Positions 1 through 11,529 of a stretch of DNA of 64,000 bases are shown in pieces. This DNA is from Valencia hispanica (Eukaryota; Chordata; Actinopteri; Cyprinodontiformes; Valenciidae). The notes below the pieces were generated by a model. It worked only from the letters and a program-made list of their open reading frames with translations, searched no databases and had not been told where the DNA came from. The stretch covers positions 14,413,571 to 14,477,570 of the forward strand of contig OY747716.1 in NCBI GenBank assembly GCA_963556495.2, in the 5' to 3' direction. The translations under genes were made by a program, and so were the position numbers. Every line of letters begins with the position of its first letter. Positions within the stretch are counted from its first letter, which is position 1.

Positions 1-905
1 TCTACTCTTAACTGAGTAAAACATGTTAAAGTAGTTCTACTCTTAACTGAGCAAAACATGTTAAAGTAGCACTACTCTTAACTGAGTCAAACATGTCAAA
101 GTAGTACTACTCTTAACTGAGTAAAACATGTTAAAGTAGTACTACTCTTAACTGAGTAAAACATGTTAAAGTAGTTCTACTCTTAACTGAGTAAAACATG
201 TTAAAGTAGTTCTACTCTTAACTGAGCAAAACATGTTAAAGTAGCACTACTCTTAACTGAGTCAAACATGTTAAAGTAGTACTACTCTTAACTGAGTAAA
301 ACATGTTAAAGTAGTACTACTCTTAACTGAGTAAAACATGTTAAAGTAGTTCTACTCTTAACTGAGCAAAACATGTTAAAGTAGCAATACTCTTAACTGA
401 GTCAAACATGTTAAAGTAGTACTACTCTTAACTGAGTAAAACATGTTAAAGTAGTACTACTCTTAACTGAGTAAAACATGTTAAAGTAGTACTACTCTTA
501 CCTGAGTAAAACATGTTAAAGTAGTATTACTCTTACCTGAGTAAAACATGTTAAAGTAGTACCACTCTTACCTGAGTAAAACATGTTAACGTAGTACTAC
601 TCTAACCTGAGTAAAACATGCGAAAGTAGTAGCCTACTACTCAGGTAAGCCTACTCAGGTAAGCCTACAGCCTACTACTCAGGTAAGAACCTGAGTAAAA
701 CATGTTAAAGTAGTAGCCTACTACTCTTACCTGAGTAAAACATGCGAAAGTAGTAGCCTGCTACTCTTACCTGAGTAAAACATGTGAAAGTAGTAGCCTA
801 CTACTCTTACCTGAGTAAAACATGCAAAAGTAGTAGTCTACTACTCTTACCTGAGTAAAACATGCAAAAGTAGTAGCCTACTACTCTTACCTGAGTACGA
901 AAGTA
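1..905. repeat. Tandem satellite, 35-bp unit changing to 40-bp unit
   Basis: From 1 to about 620 a 35-bp unit (core ACTCTTAACTGAGTAAAAC, then ATGTTAAAGTAG) repeats about 17 times, with units starting at 1, 36, 71, 106 and so on. Diagnostic variants (GTAAAA, GCAAAA, GTCAAA) recur in the same order, so there is a higher-order pattern of 4-5 units. From about 640 to 900 the unit becomes 40 bp because GTAGT is expanded to GTAGTAGCCTACTAC (units at 721, 761, 801). A short scrambled segment at 630-700 marks the switch. The array starts outside the window. Confidence 0.95.
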
Positions 906-1295
906 GTTATGGCGCAGTATTGGGGCCAAAATTAAGAATACTTCCCTGCGTCAGGAGGCTATATCCATTCCGCAGTCAGCAACTGATCTGACTATTGATA
1001 GGCCGGCATTGGCAACTGAGAGACCGGCGCTGGCAACTGAGAGGGAGAAAGCTCACTAGTGATCGCATTAGATAGGCTGGCAATTGCATCGGATAGGCTG
1101 GCCACTAGCATGCCTAGGCTAGCCACCCAATGGATTGACTACTCCCTCCGCTTGCCATTAGCATGGATAGGCTAGCCACCTGCTTTAATAGACGTGTTCT
1201 TCTTCTTCCTCCGACTTTATTGCGATTGGCAAACAACTTGAGGTGCATTACCGCCACCTACTGGACTGCCGTGTGGACTGGAATAGTTTTGATGA
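906..1295. other. Flank between satellite and LINE, no gene seen
   Basis: This stretch has short dispersed repeats of the type GATAGGCTGGC/GATAGGCTAGCC (about 990-1180). It also has a segment at 1240-1290 (GGTGCATTACCGCCACCTAC) that looks like the edge of a common fish interspersed repeat. No credible coding sequence is present. Confidence 0.4.
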
Positions 1296-1305
1296 TTTTA
1301 ATGAA
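1296..1305. repeat. Left target-site duplication of the L1-type LINE
   Basis: TTTTAATGAA lies directly before a run of 15 or more T. The same ten bases occur at 9949-9958, directly beyond the 5' end of the LINE. The sequence is AT-rich, so chance identity is possible, but the placement next to the poly(T) and next to the LINE 5' region supports a true duplication. Confidence 0.55.
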
Positions 1306-1320
1306 TTTTTTTTTTTTTTT

Positions 1321-4300
1321 GACGTGTCCTGTTTGGCAGTGTGGAGCTCAGAATTGGTGTCTGAGTACCAAGTAGAAGCCCAACAGATTTACTTTCACAA
1401 GCGGAGCAGTACAGCTTTTGCTATAGTACTCCACTTGATTTATGTGTGAAAAATCTTTATTATGAATTGTTGGGGTTTTTATTTCCTGATGTTATGGACA
1501 CGGAGACGGAGAACTAAGGAGAAGAAAGAAAGAAGATGAAGAAGAGAGGTAGGAAACAAAATGTCATGAGAGAGGGTGAGTTGAAAATACAAGAGAGGAA
1601 GGGGAACAAAGAAAACACAGGAAAACATTGAAGTCTGCCTCCATACCCACAGGACGGCAGAGAGAGGGGGAAAAACAAAACACGAAAAAGGAACATCGAC
1701 AAACCCAACCAAACATTGTGAACTTAAGAATTACACAACCACATCACACAAAAATAGATATAAAAATACAACAACAATGTCACAGAAAAACTCATGGTAC
1801 CGATTAATCAAGCTCTAGTAATGATAACCTCAGCCCAAGAATATATCCTTAAACACCAGAGACCCCACATCTATGTGTGTGTGTTAGCATGCTGGTGCAT
1901 ATAAGGTTTCTCCATAAGAGTGTTCGATAGTTGGTGTGAGAAGACATCAATCCGTCCCCCAGGAATCGATGCAGACATGAAGGAGATCGGAGCAAAGACG
2001 TCCAAAGGACCGCCAGAGCCCCAGGCAGACCCGGCCGGGGCCGACCGCATCCCCCAAGAGAGGAGCAAAGGAGAACCCCAGCGGAACATCCAGCGGCCAC
2101 TATGCAGGGGCCCGGGGGGCAGCAGTGACGAGCCCACGGGCTCCGCCGGCAACCGGCCGCGCCAGGGCGGGCCGGTCAACGGACCGGGGGAGCCGGGGCC
2201 CAGGGGCACCCCAACCCCCAGCAGGGACCCGACAAGGGACCGGCCGACGAGGGGCCCCCGGCACTGCAGGGGCCGAGGCGGGCCGCCGGCTGCTACGCGA
2301 CGCCTCCGCCCTAGGCCAATCCCCACCGCCAACATCCCAGCGCCCCACCAATAGCCGAAGGGGACGGACAGCATCCCCAGGCCGGGCTCAGTCAGCATCT
2401 GGACGCCAAGTTGTACCAGCTCCCGGGTCCTGATCCCGCGCAACGCAGGGCTCCGAGACCAGGCCTCAAACGAGGGCCAGGGCCGGTCCAACCCGCCAAT
2501 GAACCGGCCACGCACGGTGCGCACAGAACAGGTGATCAAACGAGCAGAGACGCCGGATCCGGATCCCACCGAGCCACCGAGCAAGCACCACCCAACAATC
2601 CCAAACCTGGCACCTCTAAAAGAGGTGCCCCAACCAACCAAAGGAAGATATCGGCCCAGCGCATCGGCCGACCGACACACCGGCCCCCCCAGGCCCGGCC
2701 AGGCACGCACCAGGTCCGAACCGGATTGACCACCGGCGCACCGGCAGGTAGGGGCCCCCGTCACCGGCGGGGAGTGACGGAGGTGAAATAGGCCCCCCAT
2801 TAAGTGTAAGCCCTGAGGTGCGCCAGGCGAGGGGGCAGACCAAGATCCAACCTGACAGGTAGACAAAGACATACAGACACAGTCATACGTTCCCTCCCTC
2901 TTAAACACATACATTCTCACTGACTCACCAAGACACCCAAAAAAATGACGCTGTACCCTCACTCACACACCCCATGCACACTTTATGCTCCCAGGTCCAG
3001 GTACTGATGCCCCAGTAGAGCCACCAGCCCCCGGACCCGGGAGGTGGACCCCCTACCTTCTAGGATGGAGACAAGCAGACTGACTAGGGCCCCACAGTGG
3101 TAAAGCAGCCCGACAGCCCAGGACCCCGACCAGACCGCCTGTCCCCCTCAGGACCCCAACCACTGATGGCCCGTAGCGAACAGGGGTGGGAAAAGACCCC
3201 TAGCCTCCATCCTCCTGCTCGAGTATGGTGTTGATGCGTGTTGTTATAATGTGCATTTAAAACAGAGGGGTGGGATGTGGGGGAGGCAGCCACACATCCC
3301 CCAACCCCCACCCCTTGCCCTCAGTGTCTATATGTGGTTTAACAGTGGGCACCGGCACCAGAGGTGAAGCTGATTGTACAGCTCCCCCTCTGGATTCCGA
3401 AAAGTGTGCCCACCCCAAAGTCCCTACATATGTGTCGTGTGAAAATGTTATAAGTGGGAGTGTCTAAGTTGTATATTAAAATTGGGACCCAGGACACCAC
3501 GGGACAGCGAGGAGGTAAGCCCCTCCTCGCACCCCAGTGATGTGCCCATGCCCCAAGACCCTATATGAGTGGTAAAGTGATGGAGCGGGTGGACAGAGGT
3601 GTCCAGGGATGGGGAGGGAAGGACTGGGAGACAAAATGTCTTCCCAGGGAGCCAGCTCCCCCACTGACCCCAATAGGCACCGCTGTTCACCGGGTTCCAC
3701 CAGGGGAGGGAGGCCATGGCACGTCTGACCCGGGGCCCACGGCCACAGCACCACAAAGCCCCACGGATCCCAAGGCAGTCCCCCCAGCCCCATCCCAGAA
3801 GGGGAACTAAACCCACCCTGACATTCGCTCTACTCTCAAAACACAAAAGACACTAGACACCCAGGTTGAGTTCGCTCCCCCCCCCCCTCCCGCACACCCC
3901 TCCCCCCCGTCCAAGTGCCCTCGTAGGGGGAGAGCACCTGTTGCCACACAGCAGCAGCCTCCCCGCCAGCAAAGGAGGCCCCCAGCGCCACCCGCACACC
4001 GGAGGCCCCCGTAGCCCGAACCACGTCGACGTACCCGCCCAGACCAGGAGCAAACCGATGAGCCGGGCGGCCGACCCACCAGGCCGACATCCACCAGCCT
4101 CATTCTTTGTGGAGCGACCACTGTTGCTCAACGGCCCGGCAGGAGACCAAACCCAGCGCCCCACCCACCTGCCCTGCACGTCCACCACCCGGCCAGTCCA
4201 CCCGCAAGTCCGACCGATCCCGGCCAAATGCCCAACCCCAGCCCCCCACACAAAGACCAAGACCCAGGAGCCAAGTCCAGTGCAAAAAAGGACTGATCCG

Positions 4301-4799
4301 GCCCAGAAACGCCACCCAGCCGCCGCGACCAGCAGCCAGGCACCCCAACCAGCAAACAAGGCGAGACGCCATACAGGGACTGGCGATGACAATTGGCCCA
4401 GAGAAAAAAAAGAGAGGCGGCTGCACATGCCGGCCACCGGCCGGCCACGACCCCCACAGCCAACAGAGACCCCACGCCGGCCGACCCCCAGCCAGGACCA
4501 CAGCTAGGGGGCGCGGCGCCCCCGAGGCCCGAATCCCCAGGCCCACCCCAGACCCTACCCAGGCGCAGCACGGCCACCAGGCCAGTAACCCATGTCCGCC
4601 AGTGCAACCCCCCCAAGGCACCGCATGCAGCCATCAGGAGTCACCACCCAAAGCCCAACCCCAGGCCGGCCGCGACGTCCAGCGCCCCATCCGCCCAGTG
4701 ATCCCACCCCCCGGGGTCCCCCCCAGACGCCTCCACCCCCAAAACCCCCACATCAGCAACAGTGTCCCAAACGACAAAACCAAGTGCCCCCCACCCCCA
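1321..4799 (-). other. C-rich (sense G-rich) 3' region of the L1-type LINE
   Basis: About 3.5 kb follow the ORF2 stop before the poly(A) tail. Roughly 1900-4800 is strongly C-rich on the plus strand, G-rich in the element's sense strand, with long pyrimidine runs (for example 3875-3912). Long open frames on both strands here are compositional: they are Pro/Arg- or Gly/Trp-rich and lack family motifs, so none is called as a gene. The part at 1500-1720 is purine-rich on the plus strand. The assignment to the LINE is inferred from the poly(T) and duplicated flank at 1296-1320. Confidence 0.55.
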
Positions 4800-7700
4800 C
4801 TAGGTGATGGAGCCGATCAAAGGAGCCCAGAGAGATTGATCAGATATGGAGCCAGAGGCCGTCTCAAGACCAATATGGTCAAACAAGAGATTTCTATACT
4901 GATTAATATTAAGAGCTTTTTTATTTTTCCAGTTCAGGAGGATAGTTTTCTTAGCGATGCATAAGGCAATGTGAACCATTAGAACTGACTTTGTGTCCAT
5001 GGTGACATCATTTAAATTTCCTAACAGGCAAATTGAGGGAGATGGTGGGATGTTACATTTCAGACACTTTGATAAGTCTTCACATATCTGGCACCAAAAT
5101 TTCTTAACAGGTGGACAGAACCAAAGCGCATGAACATAAGTATCTGGTATATTGCTTGTGCATTGTAAGCAGGTATTAGACGATGTAAAACCCATCCTAA
5201 ACATTCGTTGACCTGTATAGTGTACTCTATGAAGGATTTTGTATTGTATTAATTGCAAATTAGGATTTTTTGTTATTTTAAAGGTTCTTAAACATATCTG
5301 AGACCAGACGTTTTGGTCAAAGCTGGCTGATAAATCCACCTCCCATTTTGAAATAGGGATGGCTATTGATTCATCTAATGTAGATAAAGTTTTGTATATT
5401 TTAGACAGCAATTTGGGGGGGTTGAGATTAAGAAAATCTAAAACTCTTGCTCGAATTTGTAATTCAGATGTATTGAGCCTAAATTTACCTTTAATAATAG
5501 ATTTAATTTGTTGTTATTCTAAGAATTTGTTTTTATCAATTCCATATTGTGTAATTAATGTATTAAATGGGATAAAGTCTGTTCCTTCAAATATATGTTC
5601 CAGGTATTCAATTCCATTGCACCTCCAGACTGGGAAACTTATCATACATTTTTTTTGCAAGATGTCGGGGTTATTCCAGATGGGTGTACGTCTGCATGGG
5701 ATTATTGTGGACTCTGTCATTTTTAGAAACTCCCACCATGCTGTCAGAGAGGAGCTGATATTTATGCTTTTAAAGCATTCATATTGTTTTATATTTGAGC
5801 TAATAAATGGTAGGTCTGAAAGTTTTATCTTATTGGATAGTGTCTGTTCTACGTCTATCCAGGACTCGTCTAGGTAGCTATGTTTTAACCATCTTGATAT
5901 GTATTGGAGCCTGTTGGCTAAGAAATAATGATGGAAGTTTGGTAGATCTAGACCTCCTTTTTCTTTGGTCTTCTGCAGTGTTTTTAAGATGATACGTGGG
6001 GGTTTATCTTTCCAAAGAAATTTAGAGATAGAGGAGTCCAGAGATCTAAACCAGTCTAGTGATGGTTTACTTGGGATCATTGAGAATAAGTAGTTGATTC
6101 TGGGCAAAACCATCATTTCTATTGAAGCAACCCTTCCCATAAGTGATATGGGTAGAGATTTCCATCTAGCAAGATCATCTTCCACTTTTTTTAAAACTGG
6201 GATGCAGTTTAGCGTTATTAAATCTGCCAGTCTTGGTGAGACATTGATACCTAAATAGGTAATATTCCCCGACTGCAGTTGTGTATTAGTTGGATTCTGG
6301 ACAGAACAATTGATTGGAAGAACTGTAGATTTTAACCAATTTATAGAATAATCTGAAACATTTGAGTAAGAGTTTATCAACCCGATTACCTGAGAGAAAG
6401 AGGTTTGTGAATGCTGGAGAAAAAGTAATACATCATCTGCATAAAGACTGATTTTATGTTCTATGTTATTGCATTTTATGCCTTTAATATTGTGAGTTTG
6501 CCTGATCGCTGCAGCTAGTGGTTCAATAAAAATAGCGAACAGGGAGGGAGAGAGAGGACATCCCTGCCTGGTACCTCTCTGAAGATAAAACCTAGATGAT
6601 GTTTGGTTATTTGTTCTGATACACGCTGTTGGTGAACTGTATAATATTTTCAACCAGTTTATAAAAGAATTTCCAAAGCCAAATTTATGTAAGGTTACAA
6701 ATAAGAATTTCCAGTTAACTCTATCAAATGCTTTTTCTGCATCTAAAGATAATATATTAGTTTTAATGTTTTTACAGTTAGAAAAATCTATTAAATCTAT
6801 TAATCTACGTGAATTTGTGGATGAATGTCTCCCTTTAATAAAACCAGTTTGATCAGGATGTATTATAAGAGGGGTTGCTTTCTCTATCCTTTTTGCGAGG
6901 GGTTTGCAGATTATTTTATGATCAACATTAATGAGGGATATGGGACGATAGCTGGTAGGAAACAAAGGGTCTTTACCTGATTTTAGTAGAAGACTAATGT
7001 AGGCAGAATTCATATTTGGTGGGAGTCGGCCATTTTCCTTGGTTTCCTGCAGCATTCTGTGGAATGTTGGTGCCAGAATATTCCAGAATTCTTTATAGAA
7101 CTCTGCTGGAAATCCATCTGGGCCTGGAGCCTTGTTATTGGGCATGCCTTGGAGGACCTCCTGGAGTTCAGCCGCTGTTAGTGGTGAATACAGGGCCATC
7201 GCTTGACTTTCAGATAATTTAGGTAGTGTTATGTTATCAAAACATTTTTCAATTTCATGATCTGATGGATTTATCTCTGGTGAGTATAAAGCCTTGTAAA
7301 ATTCTTTAAATGTGTTGTTTATTCTACCAGGATCATATACTGTATTCCCGGTCTGATCTTTAATAGCAGATATAGTTGTTTTTTCTTTATTAATTTTTAG
7401 CTGGTTAGCCAAAAATCTACCTGATTTATTACCTTGTTCAAAGTTTTCTATCCTAAGTCTTTGAATTAAGAACTGGGTCTGTTTATTAATAATTTGATTT
7501 AATTCTAGCTTTGCTTTACGGATTTTGCCTAGTCTCTCCTCATCTAGAGAAGCTTCTAATGAAATAATAGTTTCTTCTAATTCCTGAATACGTTTTTTTC
7601 CATTTTCTTTTTATTTGATGAGAATGAGATTATTTTACCTCTAATCACAGCTTTTCCTGCCTCCCAAAGAATGGATGGCGACGTACCAGGGAGGTCATTA

Positions 7701-8524
7701 TATTCTAAATAAGAAGCCCACTCTTTTTCAAAATATTTAATAAATTCTTTATCCTTAAGTAAGGATATATTAAATCTCCAATTTTTGCTTTGAGGTGTTT
7801 CTGTTTTATTTACTAAAGTTAGAGAAACAGGAGCATGATCGCTAACAGCTATAGGGTGTATCTCAGTGTCTGAAATGTCAGTCAACAGTGAGCTGCTGAC
7901 TAACAAATAATCCAGTCGAGAATATGAATGGTGGACATTTGAGAAGAAAGTATATTTTTTGTCATTGGGGTGAAGTGATCGCCATGCATCACAAAGTCCA
8001 TAATCGCTCATGTACTGTTTGACTATATCTATAGATTTCCAGCTGCGCTGAGTCCCTGCTGTGCTGAGCCTGTCTATTTCTTAATTTAAACCAAAGTTGA
8101 GGTCGCCCCCAAGAAGAAGTGAGCAATCCATGTGCTCAAGGAGCACCGAGAAGAAGGAATGAAAGAATGAGGGGTCATCAACATTTGGACCATATATACT
8201 GACAATACATAACTTTTGGTTATGTATAGATAGTTTTTCTATAATAAATCTACCCTCTGGATCTGTAACTTTATCTATTACTGTAAAATTTACATTTTTA
8301 TTTATTAATATTGCTACTCCCCTTTGTCTGGAGTTATAGCATGCAGAAAACACATTAGGAAACTCAGGGGATTTAAGATCATCTGCAGCTGAGGTAGATT
8401 TATGGGTTTCTTGTAATAAGACGACATCTGCCTTCAATCTTTTAAGCTGGTTAAGAATCTTAACTCTTTTCTCCCTGGTGCCAGCTCCATGAACATTCCA
8501 CGTGACAAACCTTACAGTAGTCAT
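4800..8524 (-). pseudogene. LINE ORF2: endonuclease-reverse transcriptase, broken
   Basis: This frame encodes an L1-type ORF2 protein of about 1240 codons, the usual L1 size. The endonuclease comes first (TWNVHG, LLQETH, GGDLNFGL, SDHAPVSL). The reverse transcriptase core follows (KAPGPDGFP, YRPISL, DAEKAFDRV, GTRQGCPLSP, YADDVLLF). A C-terminal Cys/His cluster (CLQC, then H and C) lies near 5150. The start MTTVRF at 8524 sits directly before the endonuclease. Lesions: an in-frame TAA at 8081-8083, a frameshift in an A-run near 7596-7602, and an in-frame TAA at 5514-5516. The stops do not change frame, so decay looks modest. Confidence 0.9.
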
Positions 8525-8913
8525 AGTTTTGAGATAAAAGTTGTAAAGTCCATATCACCATAGAAACAGATAAACACAGGTGTATTATTAGTTTGTGCCT
8601 GGGGTTGCCTGATTGAAAATCCAAAAGCCGAGATATAAGAAAGAGAAAAATAGAAGAAAGTTGTGAAGGTGTGAAGGGTGAGGGTGAGAAAGAAATAATT
8701 ATGTTATGAAAAAATTCTGTGTGTGTGTGTGTGAGTGATAAAAGAAGAAAAAATGAGTGACAAAGACATTTGGTGATAGACATGTGAAGATGAGAAAAGA
8801 CAAAAGAGCAGAGTATCCCAGTGCTTAGCCCTGGCCCCGCCCACATTGAGTAATGTAAACAACTTTACAGAGCTGTGCTAACATTAGATTATAGTTGACT
8901 GATAACACAACTC

Positions 8914-9804
8914 TTATCTGACCAGTGTTACATGACTAATAAAGCCAAGGAGTAAGCTGGGGTCCCTGAACAGCTGCCCATTAACATACAGTTTATCTAC
9001 TGCTACTGTAGCTCTGGTGCCTTCACTGATATATTTCTTCCTGATTGGGAACAAAACGCGCCTTCTATCCAGGATCTCCTTCGGATATTGATCGTTAACG
9101 CTATAATTCGTTCCCCGCAGCTCTCTGCCCCGGCCTCTGACCTGCTCTTTTTGCTTGTAATGCTCAAATTTAGCAACAATAGGTCGCGGCCGGCTGTTGT
9201 TGGGCTTCTTACCTCCGAGCCGGTGGACACGGTGAAAAGTGATGTTTTTTACCGTGTCGCTTGGGAGCTTTAACTGATGTTGGAGAAAATCTCGGACGGT
9301 GGATTCAGCGTCGTCCTCAGCCTGTTCTGGGATCCCGGAAAAAACAAGATTGTCCCGCATTCCCCTGGCCTGTATATCCAAGATAGTTTCTTTCATCCTC
9401 TTCCTTTCTCAGGACAGCTGCGTCATCCCCTCGGTAAGTTTCTTTACACTCTCCCTAAGCGTTTGGTTTTCTGCAGTGAGCGACGCTACCTGTTGTTGGC
9501 TGAACTCCAGAGATTCCCTTAGAGCTTGAAATTCTTTATGGAGAACCTCAACCAGGGCCAGACGGGCATCTAGGCTGGTTAGCTTCTTATCTATTGAGTC
9601 CAGGACATCGCTGTAGCTTTTCTCTGGAGAGATTGTGGAGGTGCTGGCCTCAGAACGAGTGCGTTTTTGTGATGGTGTGCTTGTCGGCACAGCAGAGGTG
9701 GATTTCTGTGGCTTGCCCATAACAATGTTGTCAAAGCACTCGTCCAAGTAGCTTTCCAGGCTGTGCAAGGTTTCCTCGTCCAGTTTGTTTATGGAGAAAT
9801 ACAA
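8914..9804 (-). pseudogene. LINE ORF1: coiled-coil RNA-binding protein, one stop
   Basis: The frame is about 297 codons. The N-terminal half is Ser/Thr-rich, then has a leucine heptad segment (around SLEFSQQQVASLTAENQ) that predicts a coiled coil. The C-terminal half has the L1 ORF1 RRM-like pattern (NLVFSGIPE, FHRVHRLG, RPIVAKF). A single TGA at 9409-9411 interrupts the frame; both halves are otherwise in register. ORF1 proteins of this family bind LINE RNA to form the retrotransposition particle. Confidence 0.85.
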
Positions 9805-9892
9805 AATAATGGTTATTATTATTAAACGTTTGCTATATTTGGCTCAAATGTTATGTTTGTTTTTACCCAAGTTTGTTTGTTTTACCAGTTTA

Positions 9893-9925
9893 CCGCCATA
9901 TTACTTACGCACAGCTCTCGCGAGA
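9893..9925 (-). promoter_or_regulatory. Possible internal promoter motifs of the LINE
   Basis: Close to the inferred 5' end, the sense strand reads ATATGGCGG (plus 9893-9901), resembling the YY1 core ATGGCGG. A perfect TCTCGCGAGA palindrome lies at 9916-9925; this motif is known in vertebrate TATA-less promoters. Both lie within 60 bp of the inferred 5' end, where L1-type internal promoters sit. The function is inferred. Confidence 0.4.
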
Positions 9926-9948
9926 TCTCAGCAGCAGCTCATCTCCCC

Positions 9949-9958
9949 TTTTAATGAA
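9949..9958. repeat. Right target-site duplication of the L1-type LINE
   Basis: TTTTAATGAA matches 1296-1305 exactly and abuts the LINE 5' region. Confidence 0.55.
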
Positions 9959-10755
9959 GTTTTAATGATTTAAATCTAAATTGCGTGTTACCCTTAAAAA
10001 AAAAATCACAATATCGTGTTGTAAGTTATTTCCCCTTATAATTCTGTAAGATTTATTAATCCTTAACTGAACACTAATTATGTTGCTTAGATTTGAGTAC
10101 TTTCCTCTCCTGGCTATATCAGACTACATGTACAAATGTCTCCTCTTCTCAAAAGTTAGTAACCACAATTAACACCGTAATGACATCCCAAGATAATGTA
10201 ACATGAAGAGATTTATTCCATTATCCCATGTTCTCCAATTTTAAATAGACCCTTTGTTAGAATGCTGGTTGGAACGGGCTCCGCAATCTGGTTAGCAGGT
10301 TTCTTCCTATTCACCAATTACTGAAGTATTTACAAATTACAGAACAAGTTCTTTTACCATCCATATAGTACATAACTACAGCTGATTATCGATTCAAATC
10401 TCAAGAATCGATTGTCCAAATCTGATCCCATCTGTTCCAGTTCGATATTGATATGGGTCAGTGCTATTAAAACCTTTTTTTTTTTTTTACTGTTACCTTA
10501 AATATATGGTTGTAATGGTATGACGCAAGACTGGGTGAGTAACAGTTCGCTGGGGAAAACTGCACCTAACCCTTAAAATGGCTGAACTTGTTCTTCCTAT
10601 TTTAGCTGTAAAAATAAAAAGGACAAACGATGTTAAACAATGTATCCAATTTTTGGACTTGTGATCGATTCAGTTCTTAGAATTTTTAAACTCTGAAAAA
10701 GGGTTTTACTGGAGAAAAAATTAGGCAGGAGATGCTTCATCCAAGGAGTAAGTTC

Positions 10756-10756
<1 letters not shown>
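9959..10756. other. Intergenic DNA, no gene seen
   Basis: AT-rich sequence with a T-run at 10473-10484. Between 10390 and 10420 is a small inverted motif (ATCGATTC / GAATCGAT), which suggests an old foldback repeat. No coding potential was recognised. Confidence 0.4.
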
Positions 10757-11525
<769 letters not shown>

Positions 11526-11529
11526 TGTG

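Larger units (their letters stand above)
1306..9948 (-). mobile_element. Nearly full-length L1/Tx1-type LINE
   Basis: The element is read on the minus strand. Its 5' region is at about 9805-9948, ORF1 at 8914-9804, an inter-ORF spacer of about 390 bp at 8525-8913, ORF2 at 4800-8524, and a long 3' region at 1321-4799 that ends in a poly(A) tail (poly(T) from 1306 on the plus strand). ORF1 has one internal stop; ORF2 has two internal stops and one frameshift, so this copy cannot make intact proteins. The two-ORF layout, the coiled-coil plus RRM-like ORF1, the apurinic-type endonuclease and the reverse transcriptase motifs all fit the L1/Tx1 group of fish. The outer limits rest on the candidate 10-bp duplication. 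Confidence 0.8.

Noticed and set aside
1..905. CRISPR-like array (short regular repeats)
   Set aside because: Units are directly adjacent with no unique spacers, and the surrounding DNA is eukaryotic.
1871..4964. Many long open frames on both strands (up to 363 codons) in the C-rich block
   Set aside because: They overlap on opposite strands, are Pro/Arg- or Gly/Trp-rich with no family motif, and follow base composition; the block is best read as a LINE 3' region.
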